A DNA stretch of 49,364 nucleotides, taken from the IMG/VR virus record IMGVR_UViG_3300030101_001814, positions 1-49,364 of that record; one strand, 5' to 3'. How positions within the stretch are numbered: position 1 is the first letter of the stretch; each line of letters opens with the position of its first letter. Source of the stretch: a virus. The notes under the pieces were generated by a model that was not told where the DNA came from, did no database searches, and saw only the letters and a program-made list of their open reading frames with translations. Below, piece by piece: positions 7,776 to 16,109 of this stretch. The translations under genes were made by a program, and so were the position numbers.

Positions 7776-9310
7776 GTTTTAATTCCTCCTGTTATATAAC
7801 ATAATGGTTCTAATATAGTTCTGTATGTTCTACCTAATATATTTACTTTGTTATACTTTTGTTTTCTAATATCTATTGTTCTATGTATAGCAATATGTTC
7901 TAATACTTTTTTAACAATATTATTTGTAAAACCTTTTTGTTTTGCATATTTAACTAATGGTAAAAATAAAGTGTGATAACCCACTTCATGTTCTTTAGTT
8001 AATTTTTTAGCATATGACAACCATATTTTATTTCTAAATGAACCAAAGCCATAAGATTCATTCATCATCGTACAAACTATTTTACCTTTAGGGCTTTTGT
8101 TAGCACTACTACCAGTTGTTCCTTTTGCTGCTTGTCTATCTGCTTCAGTAATATTTTCCTTTAATAAATCATCTAAATCACTTTCTATTTTGTCTCTTTC
8201 TTGTTTTAATTGTTGTTGTGATTTTTGTTTACCAAATCTTTCTTTAAATTCTCTAGCTTCTTTACTAGTATCTTTAGTTTGCCCCATTAAAGAAGGTCTA
8301 GTTGTAACTGTTGTTAATTCTAAATTATCTTTTTTCTTTTGTGCATTTTCTACAGCTTGTCTATTTTTTTCTATTTGTTCTGGTGTTAATTTTGTAGGGC
8401 TTGTAACTCCAAATGTATTAACAGATATAGGACCAACAATCATAGGTGTATTATTTGGACCCATAATAATATTACCCGGACCTCCTCTTGATTTATCTGT
8501 TTTTTGTGTACTAGCTAAATTACCTCGCAAAGATTGGTCTGTTTGTATTTGTCCAAAATTATACTTTCCTTGCTCATTCATTTTAACATCAAACGTGCCG
8601 TCTTTATTTTGTGTTATGTTTATTCCATCTGTAGATAAATCTGTAAATGTTCCAAATTCTTTTAATCTATCGTCTGCAGGGCCTTTTATTAATAGTTGGT
8701 CAATTAATTTTCCAACAAATCCAAACTTAGATAATATAGTAGAATTATCTATTTTAATTGTTATTTCTTCTCCATATTTTGTATGAAGGTTTTGGTCTAT
8801 AGCACTTTGTGCAATATTGTCTAGTGCTTTTGCTGTTGAACCTATATTTCTTGGAGGATTACTTGGTCCTGTTTGTCTATCACTTTTTTGTTTTTCTATT
8901 GGTACACATCTTTGTAATTGTGGGTCAAATTTAAATCCGGGAGGACAGGGGTCAAATGCAGGTTGGTCTGGTTGTGTAGGTTGCTCTGGTTCTACAGGTC
9001 TACCTATTGGTGGAGTAGGTGTTTCTACAATACCTTCACCCGCTTTTGGAAATTGTGTTTCATCAAACTGTGGAAGCATTGGTGCTTCTATTTGTTTTAG
9101 TTGTCTTGCAAAACCCTCTTCTTCTGAACCATATTGTATAACTGCATCAGGTCCTATATACTTCTGACCTTGCATTGTCATAATACCATCAGTAGCAGAA
9201 TTATACACTTCTTGTTTTGTATCTACTGTAGGGGTTTTAGCACTAAAAGGAAACATAATTCCTTGTGCTTCTTGTTCTAATTTTTTTTGTAAATCAGATA
9301 GTGCTGACAT
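7760..9310 (-). CDS. Virion protein with conserved marine-phage C-terminal domain
   Basis: A 516-residue protein in three parts. Residues 1 to about 90 are a charged N-terminus. A Pro/Gln-rich linker then includes a short cysteine segment (FDPCPPGFKFDPQLQRCVP). After a long polar middle, a compact C-terminal domain of about 105 residues follows: KIVCTMMNESYGFGSFRNK, then KEHEVGYHTLFLPLVK, then VLEHIAIHRTIDIRK. I recall this C-terminal domain on the ends of several marine phage structural proteins, with no known function. The start at 9310 follows the stop of the overprinted gene (TAAATG). It may act in head maturation or as an ejected protein. This is inference. Confidence 0.68.
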   Translation of the reverse strand: MSALSDLQKKLEQEAQGIMFPFSAKTPTVDTKQEVYNSATDGIMTMQGQKYIGPDAVIQYGSEEEGFARQLKQIEAPMLPQFDETQFPKAGEGIVETPTPPIGRPVEPEQPTQPDQPAFDPCPPGFKFDPQLQRCVPIEKQKSDRQTGPSNPPRNIGSTAKALDNIAQSAIDQNLHTKYGEEITIKIDNSTILSKFGFVGKLIDQLLIKGPADDRLKEFGTFTDLSTDGINITQNKDGTFDVKMNEQGKYNFGQIQTDQSLRGNLASTQKTDKSRGGPGNIIMGPNNTPMIVGPISVNTFGVTSPTKLTPEQIEKNRQAVENAQKKKDNLELTTVTTRPSLMGQTKDTSKEAREFKERFGKQKSQQQLKQERDKIESDLDDLLKENITEADRQAAKGTTGSSANKSPKGKIVCTMMNESYGFGSFRNKIWLSYAKKLTKEHEVGYHTLFLPLVKYAKQKGFTNNIVKKVLEHIAIHRTIDIRKQKYNKVNILGRTYRTILEPLCYITGGIKTWKKK

Positions 9311-9505
9311 TTATTTAAGCTGCTCCTTGAGGTTCATTATCTGGTGCAGTAAAGCCGCCTTCCCCTGCAACTTGTGGAGTTCCGACTCCGATGTTGCTAC
9401 CTCCAGAGCCTTGTGTGTCTGCGACATTTGCTCCTGCAGGTACTCCACCAGTAGGTCCCATGCCACCTTGTTGTGGGTTATTGCCTTGAGTTTGTTGATT
9501 TCCAT
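9311..9505 (-). CDS. Coiled-coil protein overprinted in the 3' end of the portal gene
   Basis: A 64-residue protein encoded almost wholly inside the portal gene, in another frame. The start is supported by a strong ribosome-binding site (GGGAG, 6 bases before the ATG). The stop (TAA) is joined directly to the ATG of the next gene. The sequence is a regular helix rich in Leu, Glu, Gln and Ala (WDLLVEYLQEQMSQTHKALE and SELHKLQGKAALLHQ). It resembles short phage helical proteins with a pattern of work-unit length, one Trp and an ALE-type heptad near portal genes. In the same stretch the portal C-terminus is low-complexity Gly/Gln/Pro, as expected when the other frame carries the constraint. Confidence 0.72.
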   Translation of the reverse strand: MEINKLKAITHNKVAWDLLVEYLQEQMSQTHKALEVATSESELHKLQGKAALLHQIMNLKEQLK

Positions 9506-11444
9506 TTACTTCTCCCATGAGTTTCATAAATATTGCTGCTTGTTCTGGGTCATTAACAACTTGGTCAGGGTCTACATCTAACGACTTTGCAATTTCTTTA
9601 ATAATACTATGCCATTTTACAAAAGGTGCTAAGAACTGATTTGATGCCACTTGCATAAATGTCATTAATCTTTGTGACCTTACTTCCTTCATCATTAAAG
9701 AAGATGTACCTCTTGCTTTAATATCTAAGTCACCTTGTATTTCAGGTATATCTTTATTAAACTGCATGTTCCAATGAAAGAAAGATTCACCTAATGGCTT
9801 TAATAAATAATCATCAATATTTTTAATAACTGTTTTAATATTTAAAGCAGCCGCACCCATTAACATTGACATACCGGAAGCTGTTCTTGTAGTAGATTGT
9901 ATTCCTGTTTGTCCGTGTGAATAAGAAGGTATACCTGTTGATTCATCTGCTAATTGTCTAAACCTATCAAACATCTGCATATTTTCAGGTGCAGTATTTG
10001 GGAATCTTAATCCATGTATAGCTTGTCCTGTTTGACCACTTTGTCTTCTAAAAATTTTTCCCGGAAAAATAGTCATGTCTTGACCGGGTACTAACATAGT
10101 TTCATCTACGTCAAATACTAAATTTCCTGCTAGTGCTAAATTATCAATAGCCATTCTTGCATGACCATTCATAATTGTTTGTGCATCATCCATATTTTCT
10201 GGAATACCTACTCCGAAGAATTGATATGGATTAATCTCGTAAGGACAAACCATAAAAGGATTTCTTGCAGGTGTAAATGGATTTAATACTAATCGTATTA
10301 TTTGTCCATTTGAAATCCAAGCATTAATTTGAACTTCATCTAAGTCATCAGATATTTCATCAGGCATTTCGATACCTGCTTCTTCTACTAAGGCTTTATC
10401 CATTGTGCCCCAGTATTCTAAGACTTCAAATCTATTTTTGTTAAACTCTTCTTGATTCTCTCTATCAAACAATGCAGTTTCATAACTTCTTGTTTCATAA
10501 TTAGGACCACCTTCTAATAAATCATTAATGGCAGATTTTCTAAAAAAAGGTCTATTAACTAAATCTCTAATTTGTGTTCTAGTAAAGATGTGCCTTTGAA
10601 TAACATAGTCTGCATCTTCTATTTGAACAGCATCAGGGTCAGGATATAAATCCCAACAACTAACTGCTTCTATTCTTGGTACTAACTTACTAATAGGTTT
10701 ATATTCTCTTTCACCCTCATCATTTAATACCCACTTATGTTCTGGTTGTTCGTAGTTAAAAGGCCCTTTAAGAATACCTGTGCCTAACAAACACATTTCA
10801 AATAAAACATGTCTCATCACAGATATTGCATGTGATTCCTCTAATTGGTCATGGATTAGAGTTTCCATGTTTTTAGCTGCCTCGTTAGCAGGTTCTACTT
10901 GAGGCATAGTTTTTAAATCAGGAGCAGGTCCCTCATCAAAACCACCTTTTGCATACTTGTCTTTTAGTCCATTAAATATTTCATCAGCAGTAGCTCCCGG
11001 TGATATTTCTCTTCCATCACCTTCAAAACCATAGATGTCTTCCATACGAGCATCTTGCTGTTTTAAATTATCAGGTTTTATGTGTGCGTACTTAGCTATT
11101 CCTAGTGGGTCACTAGTAGGTTGTATTCCAATAGGAAATTTTCCTTGTGAAAATAAAACTTCTATTAGTTGACCATAAGAAGCTAATACTTTTGTTTTAG
11201 TTACCTTGACAAATACTTTAGACTTTTCAGAATCACGAAAAGCCATATCAGAACCATAGATACCTCTATAGTTTCTATAGGACCTTAACCATCGCTTTTC
11301 ATCGTAAAGACGTGCTTGTTCTGATTCTTTTAATCTAGACTCGATAAGACTACCAAGATTACTATAAGAATCATCTTTATCTTCTGATAAGGATGTTACC
11401 CCATCAGTTTCAGATGTCAAGCCACTTATGTTGCTGTGTGGCAT
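9315..11444 (-). CDS. Portal protein (head-tail connector)
   Basis: A 709-residue protein with portal features: SRLKESEQARLYDEKRWLRS near residue 33, KVFVKVTKTKVLASYGQLIE near residue 85, PRIEAVSCWDLYPDPDA in the middle, then the ENMDDAQTIMNGHARMAID and TASGMSMLMGAAALNIKTV helices. It forms the dodecameric ring through which DNA enters. The last 60 residues are Gly/Gln/Pro-rich and overlap the 64-codon gene in another frame. It lies downstream of the terminase genes as usual. The size is close to portals of marine podoviruses and larger than that of T7 (about 536 residues). Confidence 0.85.
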   Translation of the reverse strand: MPHSNISGLTSETDGVTSLSEDKDDSYSNLGSLIESRLKESEQARLYDEKRWLRSYRNYRGIYGSDMAFRDSEKSKVFVKVTKTKVLASYGQLIEVLFSQGKFPIGIQPTSDPLGIAKYAHIKPDNLKQQDARMEDIYGFEGDGREISPGATADEIFNGLKDKYAKGGFDEGPAPDLKTMPQVEPANEAAKNMETLIHDQLEESHAISVMRHVLFEMCLLGTGILKGPFNYEQPEHKWVLNDEGEREYKPISKLVPRIEAVSCWDLYPDPDAVQIEDADYVIQRHIFTRTQIRDLVNRPFFRKSAINDLLEGGPNYETRSYETALFDRENQEEFNKNRFEVLEYWGTMDKALVEEAGIEMPDEISDDLDEVQINAWISNGQIIRLVLNPFTPARNPFMVCPYEINPYQFFGVGIPENMDDAQTIMNGHARMAIDNLALAGNLVFDVDETMLVPGQDMTIFPGKIFRRQSGQTGQAIHGLRFPNTAPENMQMFDRFRQLADESTGIPSYSHGQTGIQSTTRTASGMSMLMGAAALNIKTVIKNIDDYLLKPLGESFFHWNMQFNKDIPEIQGDLDIKARGTSSLMMKEVRSQRLMTFMQVASNQFLAPFVKWHSIIKEIAKSLDVDPDQVVNDPEQAAIFMKLMGEVNGNQQTQGNNPQQGGMGPTGGVPAGANVADTQGSGGSNIGVGTPQVAGEGGFTAPDNEPQGAA

Positions 11445-11453
11445 TTATACCTC

Positions 11454-11678
11454 TTAGTAATCTCTTTCGTCAGCTAGTGAAAATACTTTTCCGTCTACCA
11501 TATTTTTCTTTTCTTTTGGAAAATCTACATTGCCTTCTGCATAAGCATCAGCAGGTAATGGTGCACCGCCCTTAACTACTAATGTAGAAGGTCCTTTTGC
11601 ATCACCTTGTTTTGCAGTTTCGTTTCCATACATGTTTTCAGGTAATTCACCCTGTACATATTTTTTCATGATTGCCAT
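11454..11678 (-). CDS. Small acidic protein next to the portal, unknown
   Basis: A 74-residue protein, Gly/Ala/Lys-rich, containing YVQGELPENMYGNETAKQ and a central low-complexity linker, ending KVFSLADERDY. It has a modest ribosome-binding site (AGGAG, 9 bases before the ATG) and lies between the HExxH gene and the portal. Probably disordered and virion-associated. No family recognised. Confidence 0.6.
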   Translation of the reverse strand: MAIMKKYVQGELPENMYGNETAKQGDAKGPSTLVVKGGAPLPADAYAEGNVDFPKEKKNMVDGKVFSLADERDY

Positions 11679-11679
11679 T

Positions 11680-12000
11680 TTATTTTTCTCCTTTTAGTTG
11701 TTTCTGTATGTAAGGTAATAACCAAGGATTGTCTACACATACAGTCGTTAGTCCATTCGCAAGAGTATTGCAAATTTTTTCTTCTTCTTTATCATCTAAT
11801 TCTATTCCCCATTGATACACAATTGCATGTAATATTTCATGTATAAATGTATTCGCATGAGATATAGAATCTTCTGTAGAGGATAAAGCTATCATTCCAT
11901 CTGATGCAAGAAACTGTCCGTTTATTTCATTACACTTAGATACTATGGAATCTAAATTTTTTACTTTATAATTTTTATATCCTATTTTAATATCTTTCAT
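11680..12000 (-). CDS. HExxH zinc metallopeptidase-like protein
   Basis: A 106-residue protein with a clear zinc-metallopeptidase motif, HEILH at residues 54 to 58 (context NTFIHEILHAIVYQWG). The ordering of a beta hairpin (GQFLASDGMIALS) before the motif helix is like the minimal metallopeptidase fold of SprT- or ImmA-type proteins. A third zinc ligand could be the EE pair near residue 72 (DDKEEEKICN). Possible roles are maturation cleavage of capsid or scaffold, or attack on a host protein. The context among morphogenesis genes favours the first. It overlaps the upstream gene by 4 bases (ATGA). Confidence 0.7.
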   Translation of the reverse strand: MKDIKIGYKNYKVKNLDSIVSKCNEINGQFLASDGMIALSSTEDSISHANTFIHEILHAIVYQWGIELDDKEEEKICNTLANGLTTVCVDNPWLLPYIQKQLKGEK

Positions 12001-12323
12001 TTTAAATTAAACTCTAAACCTATAACAACACCTACGTTTCCTGTAACTTCATATGCAGGTGCAATAAAGAAATTATCTTTTTTAAATCTTAACATGGGTG
12101 CTATAGATGCTCCCGTATAACCTGTAACTAAACCATATTCTATTTCTAAATCTTTATAGTCATATGTTTTACCTACGTAAGAACTTAGGTTATATTCACT
12201 ATTGTAATATACTCCTAGTATAGTGTTATCTAGTGTACAGCGAGCATGAGGATGTATAGAGTTATAATCACTATCTAATCCTACATGTATCGATAAAGCA
12301 ACAAGTAAAGATAAACAACTCAA
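11997..12323 (-). CDS. Putative exported beta-barrel-like protein
   Basis: A 108-residue protein with a hydrophobic N-terminus (SCLSLLVALSIHVGL) that could be a signal sequence. A region of alternating residues follows: LEIEYGLVTGYTG, APMLRFKKDNFFIAPAYEV, then VGVVIGLEFNLK at the end. Alternation ending in a short aromatic strand resembles small outer-membrane barrels or phage surface proteins. Proteins with this C-terminal half occur in marine phages, with no known function. It overlaps terL by 4 bases (ATGA), so it is translated with the packaging genes. Low certainty on location. Confidence 0.55.
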   Translation of the reverse strand: MSCLSLLVALSIHVGLDSDYNSIHPHARCTLDNTILGVYYNSEYNLSSYVGKTYDYKDLEIEYGLVTGYTGASIAPMLRFKKDNFFIAPAYEVTGNVGVVIGLEFNLK

Positions 12324-13948
12324 TATCCGAACACACTATCTGCGGGTTTTGCTCGTTTAGGTTCGTTTACTTTATCTATAAAATCTTGTCTAATAGGATG
12401 TATTGGTCTACTCATACAACCATATCGTAATGCATCATAAGCATGGTCTTCTGCATGAGTGTCTACATCTTCCGGATTGTTTTTATCTGTCGGTAACATC
12501 GGTAGTGTTCTAATTAAATTAACACAGTTATCTAAAATAAATAAAGAAGGATATCCTGTTTCTTCATCCGGTCTTAATCTTTTATGTATTTCTAATTTAC
12601 CTGCTATTCTACTTCGAGGACTTCTATCAGAAGGTCTCCAACGACATCCTTCTAGTATCATTGTTTCTGCAATACTAGGTCCTATGTCACCTCGTCTTGC
12701 CCAAGTAGAACTATCTAATACTCCGTATCGAATATACTCACCTTCTTCTGCATCTAATACTTTTCTAGCAAACATATCTGCAGTAACCTTTTGTGTATAC
12801 AGTTCTCTGTAAACGAATAGATTATTATCAAAGTCAACAGCTATCCATAAACAACATGCCGGTGAACTATATCCCCAGTCACATGCTCTGAACTTCATCC
12901 AGTTTCTTGGAATATCAAAAGGTTTAATAACATGTATATCTTTACTAAACTCTGGAAAAGATGAATCTTCAAATGCTTCCCAGTTACCATCTAAGAATTG
13001 TTTTCTTTGTACTTCAGGTAACGATGCCAACATAGCATAATAATCATCAGTCTGCATAAGATAAGGATTATCTTCTAGTTTAGCCGGAATAAATCTTCTA
13101 GATATTTTTTTAATACCTGTTGGTGTTTTAATATCTATATCAAACTTTGTATTAGGTACGGCAGGGTCAACAAACATATTCTTTACCCATAGTGAACCTA
13201 CATTTCCCGGATTACCTGTTGCTCTCATATAAACAGGAATCTCTGGGTCTACACTTCGTAAAGAGGACCGAAGAAAATTATATATATCTTCGGTAGGATA
13301 TTGCGGTAGTTCATCTATTCCAATCCAAGTATATGATTGTCCTTGGTAACGTAAAGCATCAGTTAAGTTTTCCGCATATCCAAACTCGATTCTAGCACCA
13401 GAAGGAAACTTCCATTCTTTTTCTTGTTCCCTCCATTTAGCACCGGGATAAGCTTTCGGATATAATTGTTGTGAGTGATTTATTAAATCTCTCAACTCAG
13501 GCATTGTGCGTCTAATTAATAATGCTCTGTGTTTTTGTTTATCACAATAACGAAGTGGGTCAACCAACATTGCGTATGATTTACCTCCACCTCTTGCTCC
13601 TCCGTAAAATACTTCTCTTTCGGATGCTGCTAGAAATTCTGTTTGTGGTCCCTCATTGGGTTCAAAGATAATATCTCTATCTTTAATAGCTTCTCTAATA
13701 TTAGGAGTTGTTTCTTCAATCTTATCTTTTTCAATAAGTTGTTCTTTCCCTTCTAATACATTATCAATCTTTTTTAATTTACTTTTGGTAGACCAATAGT
13801 TAGCTTGAGCTTTTTCTAACTGTTCTTTTTTTTCACGTAATAAATCTTGAGCAGACTTACGTGCTTTTTTTTCTTTAATAGTTAAAGGAGTATTTAAATC
13901 TTTTACTCTTCTTCTACCAGATTTTTTTGGTTTAGGTTCGTTTACCAA
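12320..13948 (-). CDS. terL: Terminase large subunit (TerL)
   Basis: A 542-residue packaging motor. Residues 1 to 90 are a basic extension. The ATPase has Walker A GGARGGGKS at 116 to 124 and a Walker B-like WIGIDE ending in D212-E213. The C-terminal nuclease has its first catalytic Asp in RACDWGY (D357), and DHAYDALRYG near the end fits the last metal-binding Asp. It cuts and pumps genome DNA into the procapsid through the portal, with TerS recognising DNA. It overlaps its neighbours on both sides. The long charged N-terminal extension is unusual but can be explained as linkage to the small subunit. The family is certain; subtype (headful or site-specific) is not. Confidence 0.93.
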   Translation of the reverse strand: MVNEPKPKKSGRRRVKDLNTPLTIKEKKARKSAQDLLREKKEQLEKAQANYWSTKSKLKKIDNVLEGKEQLIEKDKIEETTPNIREAIKDRDIIFEPNEGPQTEFLAASEREVFYGGARGGGKSYAMLVDPLRYCDKQKHRALLIRRTMPELRDLINHSQQLYPKAYPGAKWREQEKEWKFPSGARIEFGYAENLTDALRYQGQSYTWIGIDELPQYPTEDIYNFLRSSLRSVDPEIPVYMRATGNPGNVGSLWVKNMFVDPAVPNTKFDIDIKTPTGIKKISRRFIPAKLEDNPYLMQTDDYYAMLASLPEVQRKQFLDGNWEAFEDSSFPEFSKDIHVIKPFDIPRNWMKFRACDWGYSSPACCLWIAVDFDNNLFVYRELYTQKVTADMFARKVLDAEEGEYIRYGVLDSSTWARRGDIGPSIAETMILEGCRWRPSDRSPRSRIAGKLEIHKRLRPDEETGYPSLFILDNCVNLIRTLPMLPTDKNNPEDVDTHAEDHAYDALRYGCMSRPIHPIRQDFIDKVNEPKRAKPADSVFGY

Positions 13949-14199
13949 CCTTTATGTATTACCCTTTTTAGCACTTCTCTTAATCCCATACCTGTCAGCT
14001 TTCTACCTGTATGATGTGATAACCATTCTGCAGTTTCTCTGTAAGAACAATTATTCTCTATAAACTTTTTTGCTTTTTTAATTAACTCCATATGTTCTTC
14101 GTTTTGTATTAGAAAGTCAGGGTCTTCTTCTGATACTTCGTAACCATAAGGAATTACTCTTGCGTTTTTTCTTCTAGCTATTTTAATTTTTTCAGTCAT
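13942..14199 (-). CDS. Small HTH-like protein between terS and terL
   Basis: An 85-residue protein if it starts at 14199, where ATG overlaps the TerS stop (ATGACTGA); a start at 14229 would add ten residues and has no better ribosome-binding site. It contains RRKNARVIPYGYEVSEED and a helical part (KKFIENNCSYRETAEWLSHH, then TGRKLTGMGLREVLKR) that looks like the DNA-binding half of resolvase-type recombinases. Homologs sit beside terminase genes in marine phages. It may help DNA recognition for packaging. Function inferred from fold pattern and position. Confidence 0.65.
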   Translation of the reverse strand: MTEKIKIARRKNARVIPYGYEVSEEDPDFLIQNEEHMELIKKAKKFIENNCSYRETAEWLSHHTGRKLTGMGLREVLKRVIHKGW

Positions 14200-14575
14200 T
14201 GTTTTTAGGTGGTAATATAAAAACTCCATGTTGAACTTTAGCTGTAATATCTAATTTTTCTTTTTTAGATAATCCTACTCTGTCTAAAATTTGTTTGGCT
14301 GCTTCCATTCTAATATTAGCACCGGGTAAACTTCCATCTTCATCTAAAGCATTAATCATACCCATACTTGCTCTAGGGGCAAAAGCAGCTAACTGTTCTT
14401 CTGCTCTTGTAATAATTTCTTCTTTTAATGCACGTAGTGGTTGATGATAGTCTGCATATCCTGCAATATCACCGGCCACTCTAGGATTACCTTTTGCCTC
14501 TCCGAACAAAGCAGTTAAAAATGTTTCTTGCTTTTCTGTTAAAGCTAATTCTTTTTTATTTTCAGGAACTAACAT
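14192..14575 (-). CDS. Terminase small subunit-like protein (TerS)
   Basis: A 127-residue protein with LTEKQETFLTALFGEAKGNP, then VAGDIAGYADYHQP, the spaced N-terminal helix-turn-helix typical of TerS (the T-x-K-Q-x-x-F start and AG-Y in the recognition helix). The middle is helical (EEIITRAEEQLAAFAPRA) and suited to ring oligomers. The C-terminus has DRVGLSKKEKLDITAKVQ, also common in TerS. It lies two genes upstream of terL. It overlaps the upstream FmdB-like gene by 14 bases. Confidence 0.78.
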   Translation of the reverse strand: MLVPENKKELALTEKQETFLTALFGEAKGNPRVAGDIAGYADYHQPLRALKEEIITRAEEQLAAFAPRASMGMINALDEDGSLPGANIRMEAAKQILDRVGLSKKEKLDITAKVQHGVFILPPKNND

Positions 14576-14858
14576 TGCGAACTTTTTGTAGATGTCTTTC
14601 TGTTCTTTCTTTTAACCACTCAGGAGATTTTCTTATTCCGACTTGTTCTTCTATTTGTCGTTCTCTCATCCCTTGACGAGCAGCACTTATCATTTGGTCT
14701 CGGCCTTTATGTTCTGCTCTTTCGATAAAAGAAAGTCTGGGTGCAGTTATCACCATCTCTACGTTTGAATTAGCAAGTGGCTTGGTTCTATCATTATACG
14801 ATAGATACTCATCCCAGACTTTACCCGTCTTCTTATTTCTATAAGAATATATTGGCAC
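14562..14858 (-). CDS. FmdB-like small protein (cysteine-free)
   Basis: A 98-residue protein starting MPIYSYRNKKTGKVWDEYLS. The MPxYxYRxxxTG opening is that of FmdB-type putative zinc-ribbon proteins, but the CxxC pairs are missing, so it cannot bind zinc the same way. The rest is helical and basic (RDQMISAARQGMRERQIEEQ). Such cysteine-free versions sit near terminase genes in marine phages, including T4-like cyanophages. The start codon touches the stop of hsp20 (position 14858 is shared). Function unknown. Confidence 0.65.
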   Translation of the reverse strand: MPIYSYRNKKTGKVWDEYLSYNDRTKPLANSNVEMVITAPRLSFIERAEHKGRDQMISAARQGMRERQIEEQVGIRKSPEWLKERTERHLQKVRNVSS

Positions 14859-15262
14859 TATTTTATTTTAATTGACCTTGGTTTTTTTTCTTCTGGTAAT
14901 TCTTGTTTTAATGTAATTGTAAGAATACCATTTTTCATAGTTGCATCTGTAGGCTCTGTATATTCTGCTAGTGAAAAAGTTTTAAAAAACTTTTTAGTAG
15001 ATATACCTTTGTACAGATATTCATCTTCGTCTGATTCCATTTCACCTTTTACAGTTAATGTATTGTCTTTAACATTGATGTCAATACTATCTTTTGTAAA
15101 ACCGGCTAGTGCAAAATCTATTTGCCACTCTCCATCATTTAGTTTTTTAATGTTGTAGTGTGGAAATCCTTTGGCATCAGTATTACTTACAATATCTAAT
15201 GTATCAAAGAATCTATCAAACCCTACTGTGTAGGGCATGTATTTATCTAGTGTAAAAGTCAT
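14858..15262 (-). CDS. Hsp20 family small heat shock protein
   Basis: A 134-residue protein with a full alpha-crystallin domain: YNIKKLNDGEWQIDFALAGF, then DSIDINVKDNTLTVKG, then STKKFFKTFSLAEY and GILTITLKQELPEEKKPR. The C-terminus ends IKIK, the I-x-I anchor motif of the family. It acts as a holding chaperone for unfolding proteins. Phage Hsp20 genes are known from T4-like cyanophages; here it stands next to terminase genes, so it probably assists virion assembly or protects them. It has a strong ribosome-binding site (GGAGGT) and an upstream hairpin at about 15290-15312. Confidence 0.9.
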   Translation of the reverse strand: MTFTLDKYMPYTVGFDRFFDTLDIVSNTDAKGFPHYNIKKLNDGEWQIDFALAGFTKDSIDINVKDNTLTVKGEMESDEDEYLYKGISTKKFFKTFSLAEYTEPTDATMKNGILTITLKQELPEEKKPRSIKIK

Positions 15263-15392
15263 GTTATACCTCCTTGCTTTAAGCTAGATATCAACGACCC
15301 CGAAGGCATCGTTAAACTTTTAATCTTTTTTAAACTTTATTTGTGTAACTGTTTCTTCGTCTTTATTTGCTTTGAAGACGTTACCACTTAAT

Positions 15393-15731
15393 TTAACTTC
15401 TGGCTCCCTTAACCACTCGTTGGCTTTTAGGAGGGCTTTTCTTCGAACCGCTTTTACCTGCCCATAAAACTTTGTTTGCCCAGTATGCAGCACTTGTCGG
15501 ACCTTTTGCGATATTTTTTCCATGCCTTGCTTTAAAAGACTTCCTAGCTTCTGGGGAATAGTTGTGGCCCATAGAAGCATCACCGAAGCGAATAAGTCGG
15601 GGCTTCCCACCCTCGAGTATACCGACCTTACCTTTCTTACCACCCTCAGTGGTCCTGACTGCAGAATTAAATCTTTTAAGCCCATGTTTTTTAAGAAAGT
15701 TTTTTCTTTTTTGAGTTTCGCTTAGTGCCAT
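15393..15731 (-). CDS. Small basic protein of unknown function (SAAYWANK type)
   Basis: A 112-residue basic protein. The centre and C-terminal half carry RLIRFGDASMGHNYSPEARK, then KARHGKNIAKGPTSAAYWAN, followed by a Lys/Ser-rich tail. I recall this combination as a recurring small protein of marine phages and some large viruses, without known function. It overlaps the 40-residue upstream gene by 41 bases. A second open frame covers the same bases (15320-15685) and is rejected as a shadow, apart from a possible short tail at 15320-15392. Confidence 0.7.
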   Translation of the reverse strand: MALSETQKRKNFLKKHGLKRFNSAVRTTEGGKKGKVGILEGGKPRLIRFGDASMGHNYSPEARKSFKARHGKNIAKGPTSAAYWANKVLWAGKSGSKKSPPKSQRVVKGARS

Positions 15732-15813
15732 TTTTTTTTGGTTTTAATTTTCCTACAGCAATCATCACTACTGTTTTATCTTTTGGTTTTCTTGTTTTAG
15801 TTCCGTATGCCAT
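15691..15813 (-). CDS. Tiny Lys-rich protein, unknown
   Basis: Forty residues, starting MAYGTKTRKPKDKTVVMIAVGKL and ending in a run of Lys, Arg and Ser. GAGG lies 5 bases before the ATG. It is the basic gene just upstream of the 112-residue protein and overlaps it by 41 bases in another frame. Sequence is too short for a family call; composition fits nucleic-acid contact. Confidence 0.55.
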   Translation of the reverse strand: MAYGTKTRKPKDKTVVMIAVGKLKPKKNGTKRNSKKKKLS

Positions 15814-15815
15814 TA

Positions 15816-16109
15816 TTACCTCGTATAAGTATCTAATTTTTTATTTTTTTTATTTTGAGGACTTCTAGGATTTTTTTCTTTATACCCTACATATCCAGTT
15901 ACTGCAGTTGCTCCTACAGCACCTCCTCCATAAATTTTTTTAAATTGTTTTTTTGCAAGTTTTACTTCTTCATCTACACCTGATTTTTTTCTTAAATTTT
16001 TATATGTTTTAGAATCTATTGCTTTATCAACAGCATCTCTTCCATATTTTTTTATGGCTTTTTTTATACTATTAGTTAGAAGAAATTTTGCTATTGTTAC
16101 TACTGACAC
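15816..16109 (-). CDS. Basic protein with a glycine-rich hydrophobic segment
   Basis: Ninety-seven residues with a GTG start at 16109 that overlaps the previous stop (TAGTG). It is Lys-rich (AKKYGRDAVDKAIDSKTYKN-type helix in the first half), has a hydrophobic glycine-rich patch near residues 64 to 80 (GGGAVGATAVTGYVGY), and a basic Asn/Lys tail. This could be one membrane-inserting helix with positive flanks or a packaged peptide. No family recognised. Confidence 0.6.
   Translation of the reverse strand: MSVVTIAKFLLTNSIKKAIKKYGRDAVDKAIDSKTYKNLRKKSGVDEEVKLAKKQFKKIYGGGAVGATAVTGYVGYKEKNPRSPQNKKNKKLDTYTR

Noticed and set aside
15285-15315. Terminator before hsp20
   Set aside because: A hairpin with a TTCG loop is present on the minus strand, but the stem has a mismatch and no T run follows.
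15320-15685. 121-codon minus-strand open frame overlapping the SAAYWANK protein
   Set aside because: Out of frame with a better-supported gene (15393-15731) and mostly unlike a folded protein. Only its last 24 codons (15320-15392) look protein-like, and no start codon precedes them there.
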